A stretch of DNA of 64,000 bases from Actinoplanes auranticolor (GTDB taxonomy: Bacteria; Actinomycetota; Actinomycetes; Mycobacteriales; Micromonosporaceae), in NCBI RefSeq assembly GCF_018332655.1, contig NZ_BOQL01000084.1, positions 1 to 64,000 of the forward strand, read 5' to 3'. The notes beneath the pieces were generated by a model, which was not told where the DNA came from, searched no databases, and saw only the letters and a program-made list of their open reading frames with translations. The position numbers and the translations under genes were made by a program. Shown piece by piece: positions 33,616-41,100 of the stretch. Positions within the stretch are counted from its first letter, which is position 1. Each line of letters begins with the position of its first letter.

Positions 33616-34174
33616 AGTCCTGAGCCGCTTTCTCGACCCTCGCCCAGTGGGCCGCCCGGGCGGCCGTGTCGATCTGCTCCTCGTACCCGGCCGCCACCCC
33701 GGTCCGGCCGTCGAGCTGCTCCCGCAGGATGTCGGCATGCCCGGCGTGCCGGGTGGTGTCGTTGAGAACGTGTACGACGATGGTGAACAGCGTCACGTGC
33801 GGGCGCGGCCACCAGGGCACGTGACCGGGTGCGTCAAGAGGAAGTTCCGTGATCGTGGCGTCGGCGTGCTCCCAGGCGCGCTGGTAGAAGCTGATGATCT
33901 CGTCGCGGGTCTCGTCCGGGGTCACCCACAGGTCACCGCCGTCGGAGTCCTGCCAGCGGGGCAGCGGCTCCGGGAACGGCCGGCCGAAGATCTCACCGAG
34001 GTAGCGGGCCTCCCAGGTCGCCAGGTGTTTGACCAGGCCGAGCAGGTTGGTCCCGGTCGCGGTGAGCGGGCGGCGGATGTCGTACTCGGAGAGGCCGTCG
34101 AGCTTCCAGACGAGCGCCTGGCGGGTGAACTGGAGCTCTTCCTGCAGGGTCGCTTTGGCGAGTTCGTCGATCAT
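33599..34174 (-). CDS. DinB-family (DUF664) protein
   Basis: A 191-residue four-helix-bundle protein: LVWKLDGLSEYDIRRPLTATGTNLLGLVKHLATWEARYLG near the N-terminus and TRHAGHADILREQLDG at the end. Three His (in KHLATWE and RHAGHADI) form the typical DinB metal site. Many such proteins are thiol-dependent S-transferases for mycothiol or bacillithiol, which would fit the redox genes around it. Its end overlaps the SoxR-like gene's end by 17 bases. Confidence 0.88.
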   Translation of the reverse strand: MIDELAKATLQEELQFTRQALVWKLDGLSEYDIRRPLTATGTNLLGLVKHLATWEARYLGEIFGRPFPEPLPRWQDSDGGDLWVTPDETRDEIISFYQRAWEHADATITELPLDAPGHVPWWPRPHVTLFTIVVHVLNDTTRHAGHADILREQLDGRTGVAAGYEEQIDTAARAAHWARVEKAAQDFSPAD

Positions 34175-34206
34175 GGGCGCGAGCCTGCCACGCCGGCCTC
34201 GTGCCG

Positions 34207-34506
34207 TCAGGCGACCCGGGGGACCGCGCTCATCCTGACGTCGCCTGTCTGCTCGGGCGAGGGGGCCGGCTGGGCTTCGGGTGCCGTTTCGGCCGCCGGA
34301 GACGGCGTCGCCCCGGGGGGTGACGCTATGTCGGAGAGGAGTGCAGCCAGTCGGCCGACGTCTTCGGTGGCCAGGCGGAAGGAGCCTCGGCATACTGTGC
34401 CGGCCCACAGCGACACGACGGTGATGCCGCGGTCCTGGTGGTAGCTGACGCGCATGGTGCGGTCGTCGCCGCGTACATCCTGGAAGACGTCACCGACGGT
34501 CGGCAT
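34207..34506 (-). CDS. Small hypothetical protein
   Basis: A 99-residue protein. A beta-rich N-terminal half (MRVSYHQDRGITVVSLWAG, CRGSFRLATEDVGRLAALL) is followed by a Pro/Ala-rich disordered tail. ATG at 34506 is preceded by GAGG with seven bases of spacing, better than the ATG six codons upstream. No family recognised; the folded half has the shape of a short DNA- or ligand-binding module. It lies head-to-head with the AraC remnant. Confidence 0.6.
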   Translation of the reverse strand: MPTVGDVFQDVRGDDRTMRVSYHQDRGITVVSLWAGTVCRGSFRLATEDVGRLAALLSDIASPPGATPSPAAETAPEAQPAPSPEQTGDVRMSAVPRVA

Positions 34507-34564
34507 CGGAAGTACCTCGCCCATAGGGCCAGCTTGCCGGAAGAACGATCCTCAAGGGAAGACC

Positions 34565-34714
34565 ATGGGCGGGAGCGGCGGCGTGGGATTCGCACTCAGC
34601 GAAGTCGCCACCCGCATCGGCTACACCTCGGAGTTCGCCTTCGCCAACGCCTTCAAACGCCAGTACGGCACCGCACCCGGCAAATACCGGCGCCACAAAG
34701 CCACGGTTCGTTAG
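34565..34714 (+). pseudogene. Remnant of an AraC-family regulator
   Basis: Only the last helix-turn-helix of an AraC/XylS regulator remains: LSEVATRIGYTSEFAFANAF and KRQYGTAPGKYRR, the family's C-terminal signature. The ligand-binding domain and the first helix-turn-helix are absent, and the residues before the match are a Gly/Ser run. A ribosome site (AAGGGA) precedes the ATG at 34565, so a 49-residue peptide could still be made. The simplest view is a decayed gene. Confidence 0.65.
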
Positions 34715-34861
34715 CGAGGTCGCTCCCCACTGCGCTCAACGGCACTGGGCTACGCGGAACCGTGTCCGACGATCGCCCGGCGCAGCCGGATCGGGTGACC
34801 CGGTCTGACGCCGCACGATCTGCCGAAATCGCTGATCCGGCCCACGTTCCCGGTCAGCGCA

Positions 34862-36454
34862 CTAGCTGAGTGCCTGGGCGAACTTGATGAAGTCGCCCAT
34901 CCGGAACTGCCCCCGGGTCGCCGCAATCGGGGCGACGGGCACGAAGCCGGGCTTCGCGTGCAGGTAGGAGGCCTTGTCGGTGTCGAGGATGCCCAGGATG
35001 ACCTCGGCGACGATCCGGCCGCCGACGGCACCGAGCCGTTCGCCGTTGGCCTGCAGCTCCGACTCGCGCAGCAGGTAGAACCACAACGGTGCCTTGCCCT
35101 GCCAGCCCGGGTTGTTCGGGTCGGGCAGCCCGAGCTGGGTGTTGCTGAGCGCGGCCACGCCCATTCGCGCGGCGACGTCCTGGCCGGCCGGCAGCCCGAG
35201 GCGCTTACCGCGGATCAGGTTGCGCTCGGCGAGCGAGGTCATGGCGTCGGCCACCACCGTCGGGGGCAGATCGAACAACGGGCGGGACAGCTTGGCGTCG
35301 ATCCGGCGGGCCTGGTTGCGCGGAGCGTCCGGCTGCCCGGGAACGGCGAAGAAGTGCCGCCAGTCGATCTCCAGGCGTGCCGGCAGCGGCCGCGACCCAC
35401 GCAGGTCGGCGCCTTCGGCACCGAAAATGGGCGCGATCACCGGTGGCGTGCTGCGGGCGTTCATCAGGTACGTCGCCCGGATCATGCTGTGCCCGAACCG
35501 GTAGCCGGCCACCGAGTACTCGATCGGCATCATCGGGCGGTTCGGGTTCTTCGGCTTGTAGAACTCCCGGCTGACCCGGCCGCGTACGCCGAGGAACCGG
35601 TTGACCACATCGGCGCCGACCACCCGCTCCAGGAAGTCGTGCACGATGATCCACTGGAAGTGCCAGCGGGTGAGCCGCTGCGCCTCGGCCAGGTTGCGGG
35701 CCAGTCCGGTGTCCAGGCACCTGTTGTGAAACTTGGCGAACAGCAGGTGCAGCTGGCTGATGATGAGGTTCTCGTCGTTGCGCCCGTCTCCCACGAAGGC
35801 CGTACCGTCCGCACGCCGGGGCAGATCCTCGACACCCTCCGCGGTGCGGACCACCCGCATCCGGCCGGTCCCGCCGGCCTGATACAGGTCGGGGTCGCGC
35901 TCGGGCCCCCGGCCGTAGAGCGACCCCAGGTCGAACTGCGGCGTGTCGAAGTTCGTCAGCGCCAGGGGATCGACCTGCTGCTCGGGGATCGGGGTGCGGT
36001 CGAGCGTCATGTCATGGTCGATGAACTGACCGAGGAACGTGAACCCGGCCGGGATACGCGGGTTGTCCAGATCGAACGGGTTGGGGCCGGCGGGCTCGCC
36101 CATCTGGGCGGCGAGCGACTTCAGCAACTCGTCCGGCGGTGCGAACCCGTTCGCGTCCTTGAACATGACGCCGAACCGGCCCTCTTTGGCCCGTCCGGCC
36201 CGCACCGCGATGTCTGTGCCGCGCTGGACGCCGGCCGCGTGGGTCCAGCGTGCCGCCCGCTCGACGGTCGGCGCGGTCTGCCCGGCCGCCTGTGCTGCAC
36301 CGGCCTCGGCCGGCAGGGCGACCTCACAGATCGACGCGGCGACCACGCCTGTCGCTCCGCCCAGCACGGTCCGCCGGGCCACCCCGGTCCGCCCCGCCGG
36401 GCATCCGGACGGCTCCTTCTCGTCGGTCGGGTACGCATCGTTGTTGCTGGCCAT
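34862..36454 (-). CDS. Tat-exported haem peroxidase (animal-type fold)
   Basis: A 530-residue protein of the animal haem peroxidase superfamily. The twin-Arg signal is VARRTVLGGATGVVAASI. The distal site reads FLGQFIDHDMTLDRTPIP, with the His and the Asp that forms the haem ester and calcium site; the proximal His is in AGYRFGHSMIRATY. The chain WIIVHDFLERVVG lies between them. It probably oxidises halides or small phenols outside the membrane. ATG at 36454 has AGGAG six bases upstream; another ATG lies one codon earlier. Confidence 0.85.
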   Translation of the reverse strand: MASNNDAYPTDEKEPSGCPAGRTGVARRTVLGGATGVVAASICEVALPAEAGAAQAAGQTAPTVERAARWTHAAGVQRGTDIAVRAGRAKEGRFGVMFKDANGFAPPDELLKSLAAQMGEPAGPNPFDLDNPRIPAGFTFLGQFIDHDMTLDRTPIPEQQVDPLALTNFDTPQFDLGSLYGRGPERDPDLYQAGGTGRMRVVRTAEGVEDLPRRADGTAFVGDGRNDENLIISQLHLLFAKFHNRCLDTGLARNLAEAQRLTRWHFQWIIVHDFLERVVGADVVNRFLGVRGRVSREFYKPKNPNRPMMPIEYSVAGYRFGHSMIRATYLMNARSTPPVIAPIFGAEGADLRGSRPLPARLEIDWRHFFAVPGQPDAPRNQARRIDAKLSRPLFDLPPTVVADAMTSLAERNLIRGKRLGLPAGQDVAARMGVAALSNTQLGLPDPNNPGWQGKAPLWFYLLRESELQANGERLGAVGGRIVAEVILGILDTDKASYLHAKPGFVPVAPIAATRGQFRMGDFIKFAQALS

Positions 36455-36972
36455 CATCGGCTCCTCTTGTCACTGCCGAGCAGCATCCCCGCCGCTTCGC
36501 CTACGCAAGGTAGGCGCGACCGAGCCCATCGCAAATGCGACGCGACGGACAAACAGCGCTTTACTCCTTAACCAACCGAAAGATCCATGTCGCGGTCATC
36601 CCAACGGTTCCTTGACGCTGACGACCAGGGCCGTCCGGCGATGACAGCCGCGGTACGCCGCCGAACGTCCCGGTCAGACCTGCCGCCGACAAGGCGCGCG
36701 GGTCCACCTGACGTCACGAACGCAGCGTTAGGACGTCGCTATCGCCGTAGTCCCTGGGTGGGGGCTGGTTGGAGGCGTCCGGGTGGCCCGCCCAGCTGTC
36801 ATGTCACCAGGGCGACGCAGCTTGATCCCGCTGCCGAACTCCAGGCCGTATGGGGGCAGCGGCGCCGGTCCGAGATAGACCAAGTGGGACTGAGGGAGAC
36901 CGGCACCTGGTAGGCGAGACTTCCTCTTGCGAGCGTTCCGCTGAGCAGAGGCATCGTTCGTGTGTTGAGAGC
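36455..36972. other. Intergenic stretch without a convincing gene
   Basis: 518 bases between the peroxidase and tRNA-Ser genes. An open frame at 36587-36913 exists, but its product is compositionally like a random high-GC translation (Arg/Pro/Thr-rich, no recognisable domain) and has no ribosome site. I see no RNA element, IS remnant or repeat. The peroxidase promoter is expected near 36460-36560, a somewhat AT-richer part. Confidence 0.5.
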
Positions 36973-37059
36973 GGAGGGCGTGGGATTCGAACCCACGGAG
37001 ACGCGTAACGCCTCACCGGTTTTCAAGACCGGCGCCATCGGCCACTAGGCGAGCCCTCC
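36973..37059 (-). tRNA. tRNA-Ser (anticodon UGA)
   Basis: An 87-base type II tRNA. The acceptor stem GGAGGGC pairs with GCCCTCC, the anticodon loop CTTGAAA gives UGA, the T-arm contains GGGTTCGAATCCC, and a long variable arm is present as expected for serine. The CCA end is not encoded. It decodes UCA and related serine codons. Confidence 0.95.
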
Positions 37060-37216
37060 CGTACGGCGGCACTCAGTCTGCCAGATCGCCGCACCCGGCA
37101 CGGAAGGGACGGGCGGCCAGGCGCGCCGCCGCCCGCCGAGCGCCGCCGGCTAGAGGTGGACGGGGGCCGGCGTAAGGCGCCGCGATCGGGGTACCACGCC
37201 TGCACCCCCACAGACG

Positions 37217-37265
37217 GAAGGCCCGCGGGTGGCGGTGGGTGCCACCCGCGGGCCTTCTCCGGTTT
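37217..37265 (+). terminator. Very strong hairpin with T-run, upstream of the quinone reductase
   Basis: A perfect 17-bp stem (GAAGGCCCGCGGGTGGC with its complement at 37241-37257) around a 7-base loop is followed by TCCGGTTTTT on the plus strand. It is an excellent intrinsic terminator for plus-strand transcripts, yet no plus-strand gene lies upstream; the tRNA and peroxidase read the other way. It ends about 30 bases before the ATG of the next gene, so it could be an attenuator of that gene or the end of a small RNA. Confidence 0.75.
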
Positions 37266-37294
37266 TTGTCGTACGCCTCGGGCAAGCTGTTTCC

Positions 37295-38269
37295 ATGCAC
37301 GCGATCACGATCGATGACCCCGGCGGCCCCGACGCCCTCGTCTGGGCCGAGGTGCCGGACCCCTCCCCGGCTGCCGGTGAGGTGGTCGTCGAGGTGACGG
37401 CCGCGGCGGTCAATCGGGCCGACGTGATGCAGCGCCAAGGCCATTACCCACCCCCGCCCGGCGCGCCGCCCTATCCCGGTCTCGAGTGCTCCGGCGTGAT
37501 CAGCGCGATCGGCGCCGGCGTGACCGGCCACCACGTGGGCGAGCGGGTCTGTGCCCTGCTGTCCGGTGGCGGCTATGCCGAGCAGGTGGCGGTGCCCGCG
37601 GGCCAGCTCCTGCCGATCCCGCAGCAGATGTCCGTGCAGGAGGCGGCGGCTCTGCCCGAGGTCGCCTGCACCGTCTGGTCGAACGTGGTGGACATCGCCC
37701 GCCTGCGCAAGGGCGAGACGCTGCTCGTGCACGGCGGGGGCGGCGGCATCGGCACCTTTGCGATCCAGTTGGGCAAGGCGCTGGGTGCCACGGTGCTGGT
37801 CACCGCCCGCGAGGCCAAGCACGATCAGCTGCGCGTGCTCGGTGCCGACCTGACGATCGACTACACGGCCGCTGATTTCGTCACGGAGACGCAGCGGGCC
37901 ACCGACGGCCGGGGCGTCGATGTGATTCTCGACATCATCGGCGCGAAGTACCTCGACCGGAATGTGGCCGCCCTGGCCCCGGACGGTCGCATCGCGATCA
38001 TCGGCCTGCAGGGCGGGCGCCGCGGGGAGCTCGACCTCGGCGCCCTCATGGCCAAGCGTGGCTCGGTGTCCGCGACGACCTTGCGCGCCCGCCCGGCAGC
38101 CGACAAAGCCCGCATCGTCAAGGGGGTGCGCGAGCGGGTCTGGCCGCTGGTCGACGCGGGAGCGATCCGCCCGATCATCGACCGCACGTTCCCGATGGCG
38201 CAGGCTCCGGCGGCCCACCGTCTCATGGAGAGCAGCGACCACCTCGGCAAGATCCTGCTGCTTCCCTGA
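37295..38269 (+). CDS. NAD(P)H-quinone oxidoreductase, zeta-crystallin type
   Basis: A 324-residue member of the medium-chain dehydrogenase family: AAAVNRADVMQRQGHYPPPP and PYPGLECSG in the catalytic domain, HVGERVCALLSGGGYAEQVAV, and the nucleotide loop LLVHGGGGGIGTFAIQLGKALGA. The zinc-ligand cysteines of true alcohol dehydrogenases are missing, as in quinone reductases. It would reduce quinones with NADPH in the cytoplasm. Downstream of the strong hairpin at 37217; ribosome site weak. Confidence 0.9.
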   Translation: MHAITIDDPGGPDALVWAEVPDPSPAAGEVVVEVTAAAVNRADVMQRQGHYPPPPGAPPYPGLECSGVISAIGAGVTGHHVGERVCALLSGGGYAEQVAVPAGQLLPIPQQMSVQEAAALPEVACTVWSNVVDIARLRKGETLLVHGGGGGIGTFAIQLGKALGATVLVTAREAKHDQLRVLGADLTIDYTAADFVTETQRATDGRGVDVILDIIGAKYLDRNVAALAPDGRIAIIGLQGGRRGELDLGALMAKRGSVSATTLRARPAADKARIVKGVRERVWPLVDAGAIRPIIDRTFPMAQAPAAHRLMESSDHLGKILLLP

Positions 38270-38352
38270 CCGAGCCCAACCCGGACGGTGACAAACGGGT
38301 CGGACTGGACGGCGACAAAAACGGCTCGAATCCGGATGGCTCGGACCCGGAC

Positions 38353-38530
38353 GGGCGACCGTGCGGGCACGGGCCGGCAAGGCGGCCGACAAGGCTCGGA
38401 CCGGGAAGGGGCGACCGTGCGGGCACGGGCCGGCAAGGCGGCCGACAAGGCTTGAACCCGGAAGGGCAACCATGTGGGCTCAGACCCGCACGGCGGCCAT
38501 CAAGGCTCCAACTCCGACAGCGACGATGCG
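38353..38530. repeat. Decaying tandem repeat, unit about 56 bases
   Basis: Two copies of a 42-base block are identical (38355-38396 and 38411-38452) and are spaced 56 bases apart. At least two more degenerate copies follow, recognisable by CGGCCATCAAGGCT near 38490 and by GATGCGGGCTCAGACCTGGA near 38525. In one plus-strand frame the units read like RARAGKAADKA. The array fills the space between the quinone reductase stop and the end of the convergent secreted-protein gene. No spacer structure suggests CRISPR. Confidence 0.6.
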
Positions 38531-38533
38531 GGC

Positions 38534-39229
38534 TCAGACCTGGAAGGCGGCGATCCCGGAGAAGACGCGCACCCGCCAGGTGCAGCCGGCCGACGTGCTC
38601 ACTTTGAAGAAGCCACTACGAGCCCCCGCGTGACCGTTGAGCGTCAGCGTCCCGGCCGGCTTGGCGCCGTGGACGTATTCGGACCCGCCGCCCTGACCCG
38701 TCCACGTCAGGTAGAGGAACGGCGAACCCTCCTCCGGGCACGTCCAGGACACGATCGCCTTGTAGTCCTGGGTCGGGATTCGCAGTGTCGGGCTCTGCCA
38801 CGAGCTCGTCTCGTGCGACCAGCCGGCGATCTCCCGCGAACGACGCTGGAACACCTGCACCGCGTCCAGCCGCGCAGCGTTGCGGCGGCTCGTCGAGCCC
38901 GCGTAGACCGCCTTCCACGTGCCGGTGGTCTGCGCGATGGCGTCACGGCGAAAGGTGCCAGCGTCCGTCGTCGTCGCGAAGCCCTGGTAGGTGTACGAGT
39001 TCGCCGGCGTTCCGTTGGCGTGGAAGTAGAAGTCCACCCGGGCCCGGTTTCCTCGCGCGGCCCGCCACACCCGGCCGGTCAGGGTCAGGGTTGCGCCCTT
39101 GGCGACCGGCTCAGGGGCCGCGTCGAAGGTCATCTTGACCGCCGCCGGCGCGGCCTGGGCGGGCAGCGCCTGGCCCGGCAGCAACGAGGCCCCGACGGTC
39201 AGGGCGGTGAGCAGGGCGGAACGGCGCAT
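38534..39229 (-). CDS. Secreted hypothetical protein
   Basis: A 231-residue protein with a signal peptide (RRSALLTALTVGASLLPGQALPAQA). The mature part contains an Ig-like stretch (PVAKGATLTLTGRVWRAARG, ARVDFYF, AIAQTTGTWKAVYAG) and a C-terminal region with two Cys (SWTCPEEG, SAGCTWRVRVF) likely to form a disulfide. No enzyme motif is seen; cell-surface adhesion or binding is plausible. The end of the gene abuts the tandem-repeat array. Confidence 0.7.
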   Translation of the reverse strand: MRRSALLTALTVGASLLPGQALPAQAAPAAVKMTFDAAPEPVAKGATLTLTGRVWRAARGNRARVDFYFHANGTPANSYTYQGFATTTDAGTFRRDAIAQTTGTWKAVYAGSTSRRNAARLDAVQVFQRRSREIAGWSHETSSWQSPTLRIPTQDYKAIVSWTCPEEGSPFLYLTWTGQGGGSEYVHGAKPAGTLTLNGHAGARSGFFKVSTSAGCTWRVRVFSGIAAFQV

Positions 39230-39304
39230 CGGGGGGAACTGCCTCTCGGACGATTGGGGATATGTCCGATTTTGGCAGGTCCGGATCCGGGAAGCAATCA
39301 CCGC

Positions 39305-39730
39305 TCAGAGCAGGCGGCGGGGGCCCGGTCCCTGGCGTCCGAGCTGGTCGTCCGGGTTGATCAGCGGGCAGCGGTCGATCGACATGCACCCGCAGCCGAC
39401 GCAGCCGGTGAAGTCGTTGCGCAGCTGTTCCAGGTGGCGCATCCGCTGGTCCAACTCCTCCTGCCAGCACTGCGACACCCGGGCCCAGTCCTCGCGGTTC
39501 GGCGTGCGGTTGTCCGGCAGCAACGCCAGGATCGCGCCCACCTCCTTGAGCGGGATGCCCACCCGCTGGGCGATCCGGATGAACGCCACCCGGCGCAGCG
39601 CGTCGCGGCGGTACCGGCGCTGGTTGCCGGCCGTGCGCCGGCTGGTGATCAGGCCCTGGCGCTCGAAGAAGTGCAAGGCCGACACCGCGACCCCGCTGCG
39701 GGCCGCCAGTTCCCCGACGGTCAGCTCCAT
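39305..39730 (-). CDS. soxR: SoxR redox-sensing transcription activator
   Basis: A 141-residue MerR-family activator: LTVGELAARSGVAVSALHFFERQGLI and AGNQRRYRRDALRRVAFIRI form the winged helix, and CVGCGCMSIDRC (C-x2-C-x-C-x5-C) ligates the [2Fe-2S] cluster, followed by the family end NPDDQLG. In actinomycetes SoxR answers redox-cycling metabolites rather than only superoxide. It is divergent from a flavin reductase gene whose promoter has the SoxR geometry. Shorter than, but clearly paralogous to, the regulator at 33166-33615. Confidence 0.95.
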   Translation of the reverse strand: MELTVGELAARSGVAVSALHFFERQGLITSRRTAGNQRRYRRDALRRVAFIRIAQRVGIPLKEVGAILALLPDNRTPNREDWARVSQCWQEELDQRMRHLEQLRNDFTGCVGCGCMSIDRCPLINPDDQLGRQGPGPRRLL

Positions 39731-39754
39731 ACGACGGCACCTCCTGCTCGCGGC

Positions 39755-39785
39755 TTGACCTCAACATTAGTTGGGGTTCTAGCGT
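39755..39785 (+). promoter_or_regulatory. SoxR-controlled promoter and operator
   Basis: TTGACC (39755-39760) and TAGCGT (39780-39785) are separated by exactly 19 bases. Within the spacer an inverted repeat, ACCTCAAC at 39758-39765 and GTTGGGGT at 39770-39777 around ATTA, matches the SoxR box half-site CCTCAA. The geometry is diagnostic of MerR-family activation. It drives the FMN reductase gene at 39820. Confidence 0.85.
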
Positions 39786-39819
39786 CGGTCCCGTCATCGC
39801 ACCGACCGAGGAGGACACC

Positions 39820-40353
39820 ATGTCCGCATCACCACTCCGCGTGGCCGTCATCGTCGCCAGCACCCGGGACGGGCGTTTCGGGCCCACCGTCGCCGCCTGG
39901 TTCGCCGGGGAGGCCGCTGGGCGTACCGACCTGGCCGCCGAGATCATCGACCTGGCCGAGGCGGGTTCGGTCACCGCGCGGCTCGCGGCGGCCGACGCGT
40001 TCGTGGTCGTCACGCCCGAGTACAACCACAGCTATCCCGCCCCGCTCAAGGCCGTGATCGACAGCCACTCCCGGGAGTGGCACGCCAAACCCGTGGGCTT
40101 CGTCTCCTACGGCGGGCTGTCCGGCGGGTTGCGGGCCGTCGAGCACCTGCGGCCGGTCTTCGCCGAGCTGCACGCCGTCACCGTGCGCGACACCGTCAGC
40201 TTCCACGGCGGGCGGTCCTGCTTCGGCCCGGACGGCCGGCCGCTCGATCTGCGCGAGCCCGGCGCCGCGGCGCGCCGGCTCCTGGACCGCCTCACCTGGT
40301 GGGGCGTCACGCTTCGCGATGCTCACCAGGCTCGCCCGTACGTGACGGCCTGA
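39820..40353 (+). CDS. NADPH-dependent FMN reductase family protein
   Basis: A 177-residue flavodoxin-fold enzyme. The phosphate-binding loop is VIVASTRDGRFGPTVAAWF and the flavin-contacting loop VVVTPEYNHSYPAPLKAVID; the domain ends with KPVGFVSYGGLSGG. Such enzymes reduce flavins, azo dyes or quinones with NADPH. Its position under a SoxR promoter matches the known SoxR regulon of Streptomyces coelicolor, which includes a flavoprotein reductase beside soxR. Confidence 0.92.
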   Translation: MSASPLRVAVIVASTRDGRFGPTVAAWFAGEAAGRTDLAAEIIDLAEAGSVTARLAAADAFVVVTPEYNHSYPAPLKAVIDSHSREWHAKPVGFVSYGGLSGGLRAVEHLRPVFAELHAVTVRDTVSFHGGRSCFGPDGRPLDLREPGAAARRLLDRLTWWGVTLRDAHQARPYVTA

Positions 40354-40363
40354 GGTGGCGACC

Positions 40364-41044
40364 ATGCGGATCACCCAGGGTCATCCCGATCCGGCCCGGT
40401 CCGACGCCGGCCTGATGCTGTCGAGCGAATGGGCGGTGGGCCGCGGGGACCGGCTGGTGACCACGGCCGACGCCGTCATCGCCGCGTGGGAGGACTTTCC
40501 CTGGCCGGACGGGCTGCTGGCCTACTCCCTCTTCCTCGATGCGGACGGCGATCTCATCCGCCACTACTCACAGTGGACCGGTGAGGCGGCCGTCGCCGAT
40601 TTCCACCGCACCGGACGGCAGCCTCGCGTAGACCTCATCGACGCCGCTGTTCCGGGCATCGTCCGCCGCGACTACGCCGAGTACCGCCTGTACCGCAGCG
40701 GCCGGGCGCCGGAGCGCTCCGTCCCGGGGGCGATCGTCGCCGTGCGTGTCGACACGGACGACGACGTGGTCGCCCGGACCTGGGTGGACGCGGTCTTCGA
40801 AGCCCTGGACCAGGACGGGGATCTGCCCGCCGGCGGGCTGGGGGCGCACTTCCACGTCAGCACCGACGGCCGGCGCGTGCTCAACTACGCCGAGTGGGAA
40901 AGCGCTGACGCGCATCGCAGAGCCCTGGCGGCCACCGGCCGCGGGATCGCGCAAGGTCCGCTGTGGGACGAGGTCCAGACCATGCCGGGGGTACGCCACC
41001 AGAGCGTCACCCGCTACCACCTGCACCGGACGCTGACCGCCTAG
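40364..41044 (+). CDS. Antibiotic biosynthesis monooxygenase-like tandem-domain protein
   Basis: A 226-residue protein made of two ferredoxin-like (dimeric alpha-beta barrel) halves, each with a paired-strand pattern such as LLAYSLFLDADGDLIRHYSQW and GLGAHFHVSTDGRRVLNYAEW. This resembles the quinol monooxygenase family, members of which belong to the SoxR regulon in Streptomyces. ATG at 40364 has GAGG eight bases upstream; a GTG at 40355 is the alternative. It follows the FMN reductase by ten bases and is surely co-transcribed. Confidence 0.75.
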   Translation: MRITQGHPDPARSDAGLMLSSEWAVGRGDRLVTTADAVIAAWEDFPWPDGLLAYSLFLDADGDLIRHYSQWTGEAAVADFHRTGRQPRVDLIDAAVPGIVRRDYAEYRLYRSGRAPERSVPGAIVAVRVDTDDDVVARTWVDAVFEALDQDGDLPAGGLGAHFHVSTDGRRVLNYAEWESADAHRRALAATGRGIAQGPLWDEVQTMPGVRHQSVTRYHLHRTLTA

Positions 41045-41100
41045 CCGCCCCGGGAATCTCGGATGCCCCCGCCCGGCTCGGCGATCATCATGGACTCATC

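Noticed and set aside
36587-36913. Small plus-strand gene between peroxidase and tRNA-Ser
   Set aside because: No ribosome site, random-like composition and no conserved feature.
38353-38530. CRISPR array
   Set aside because: The repeats are adjacent and degenerate with no unique spacers and no cas genes.
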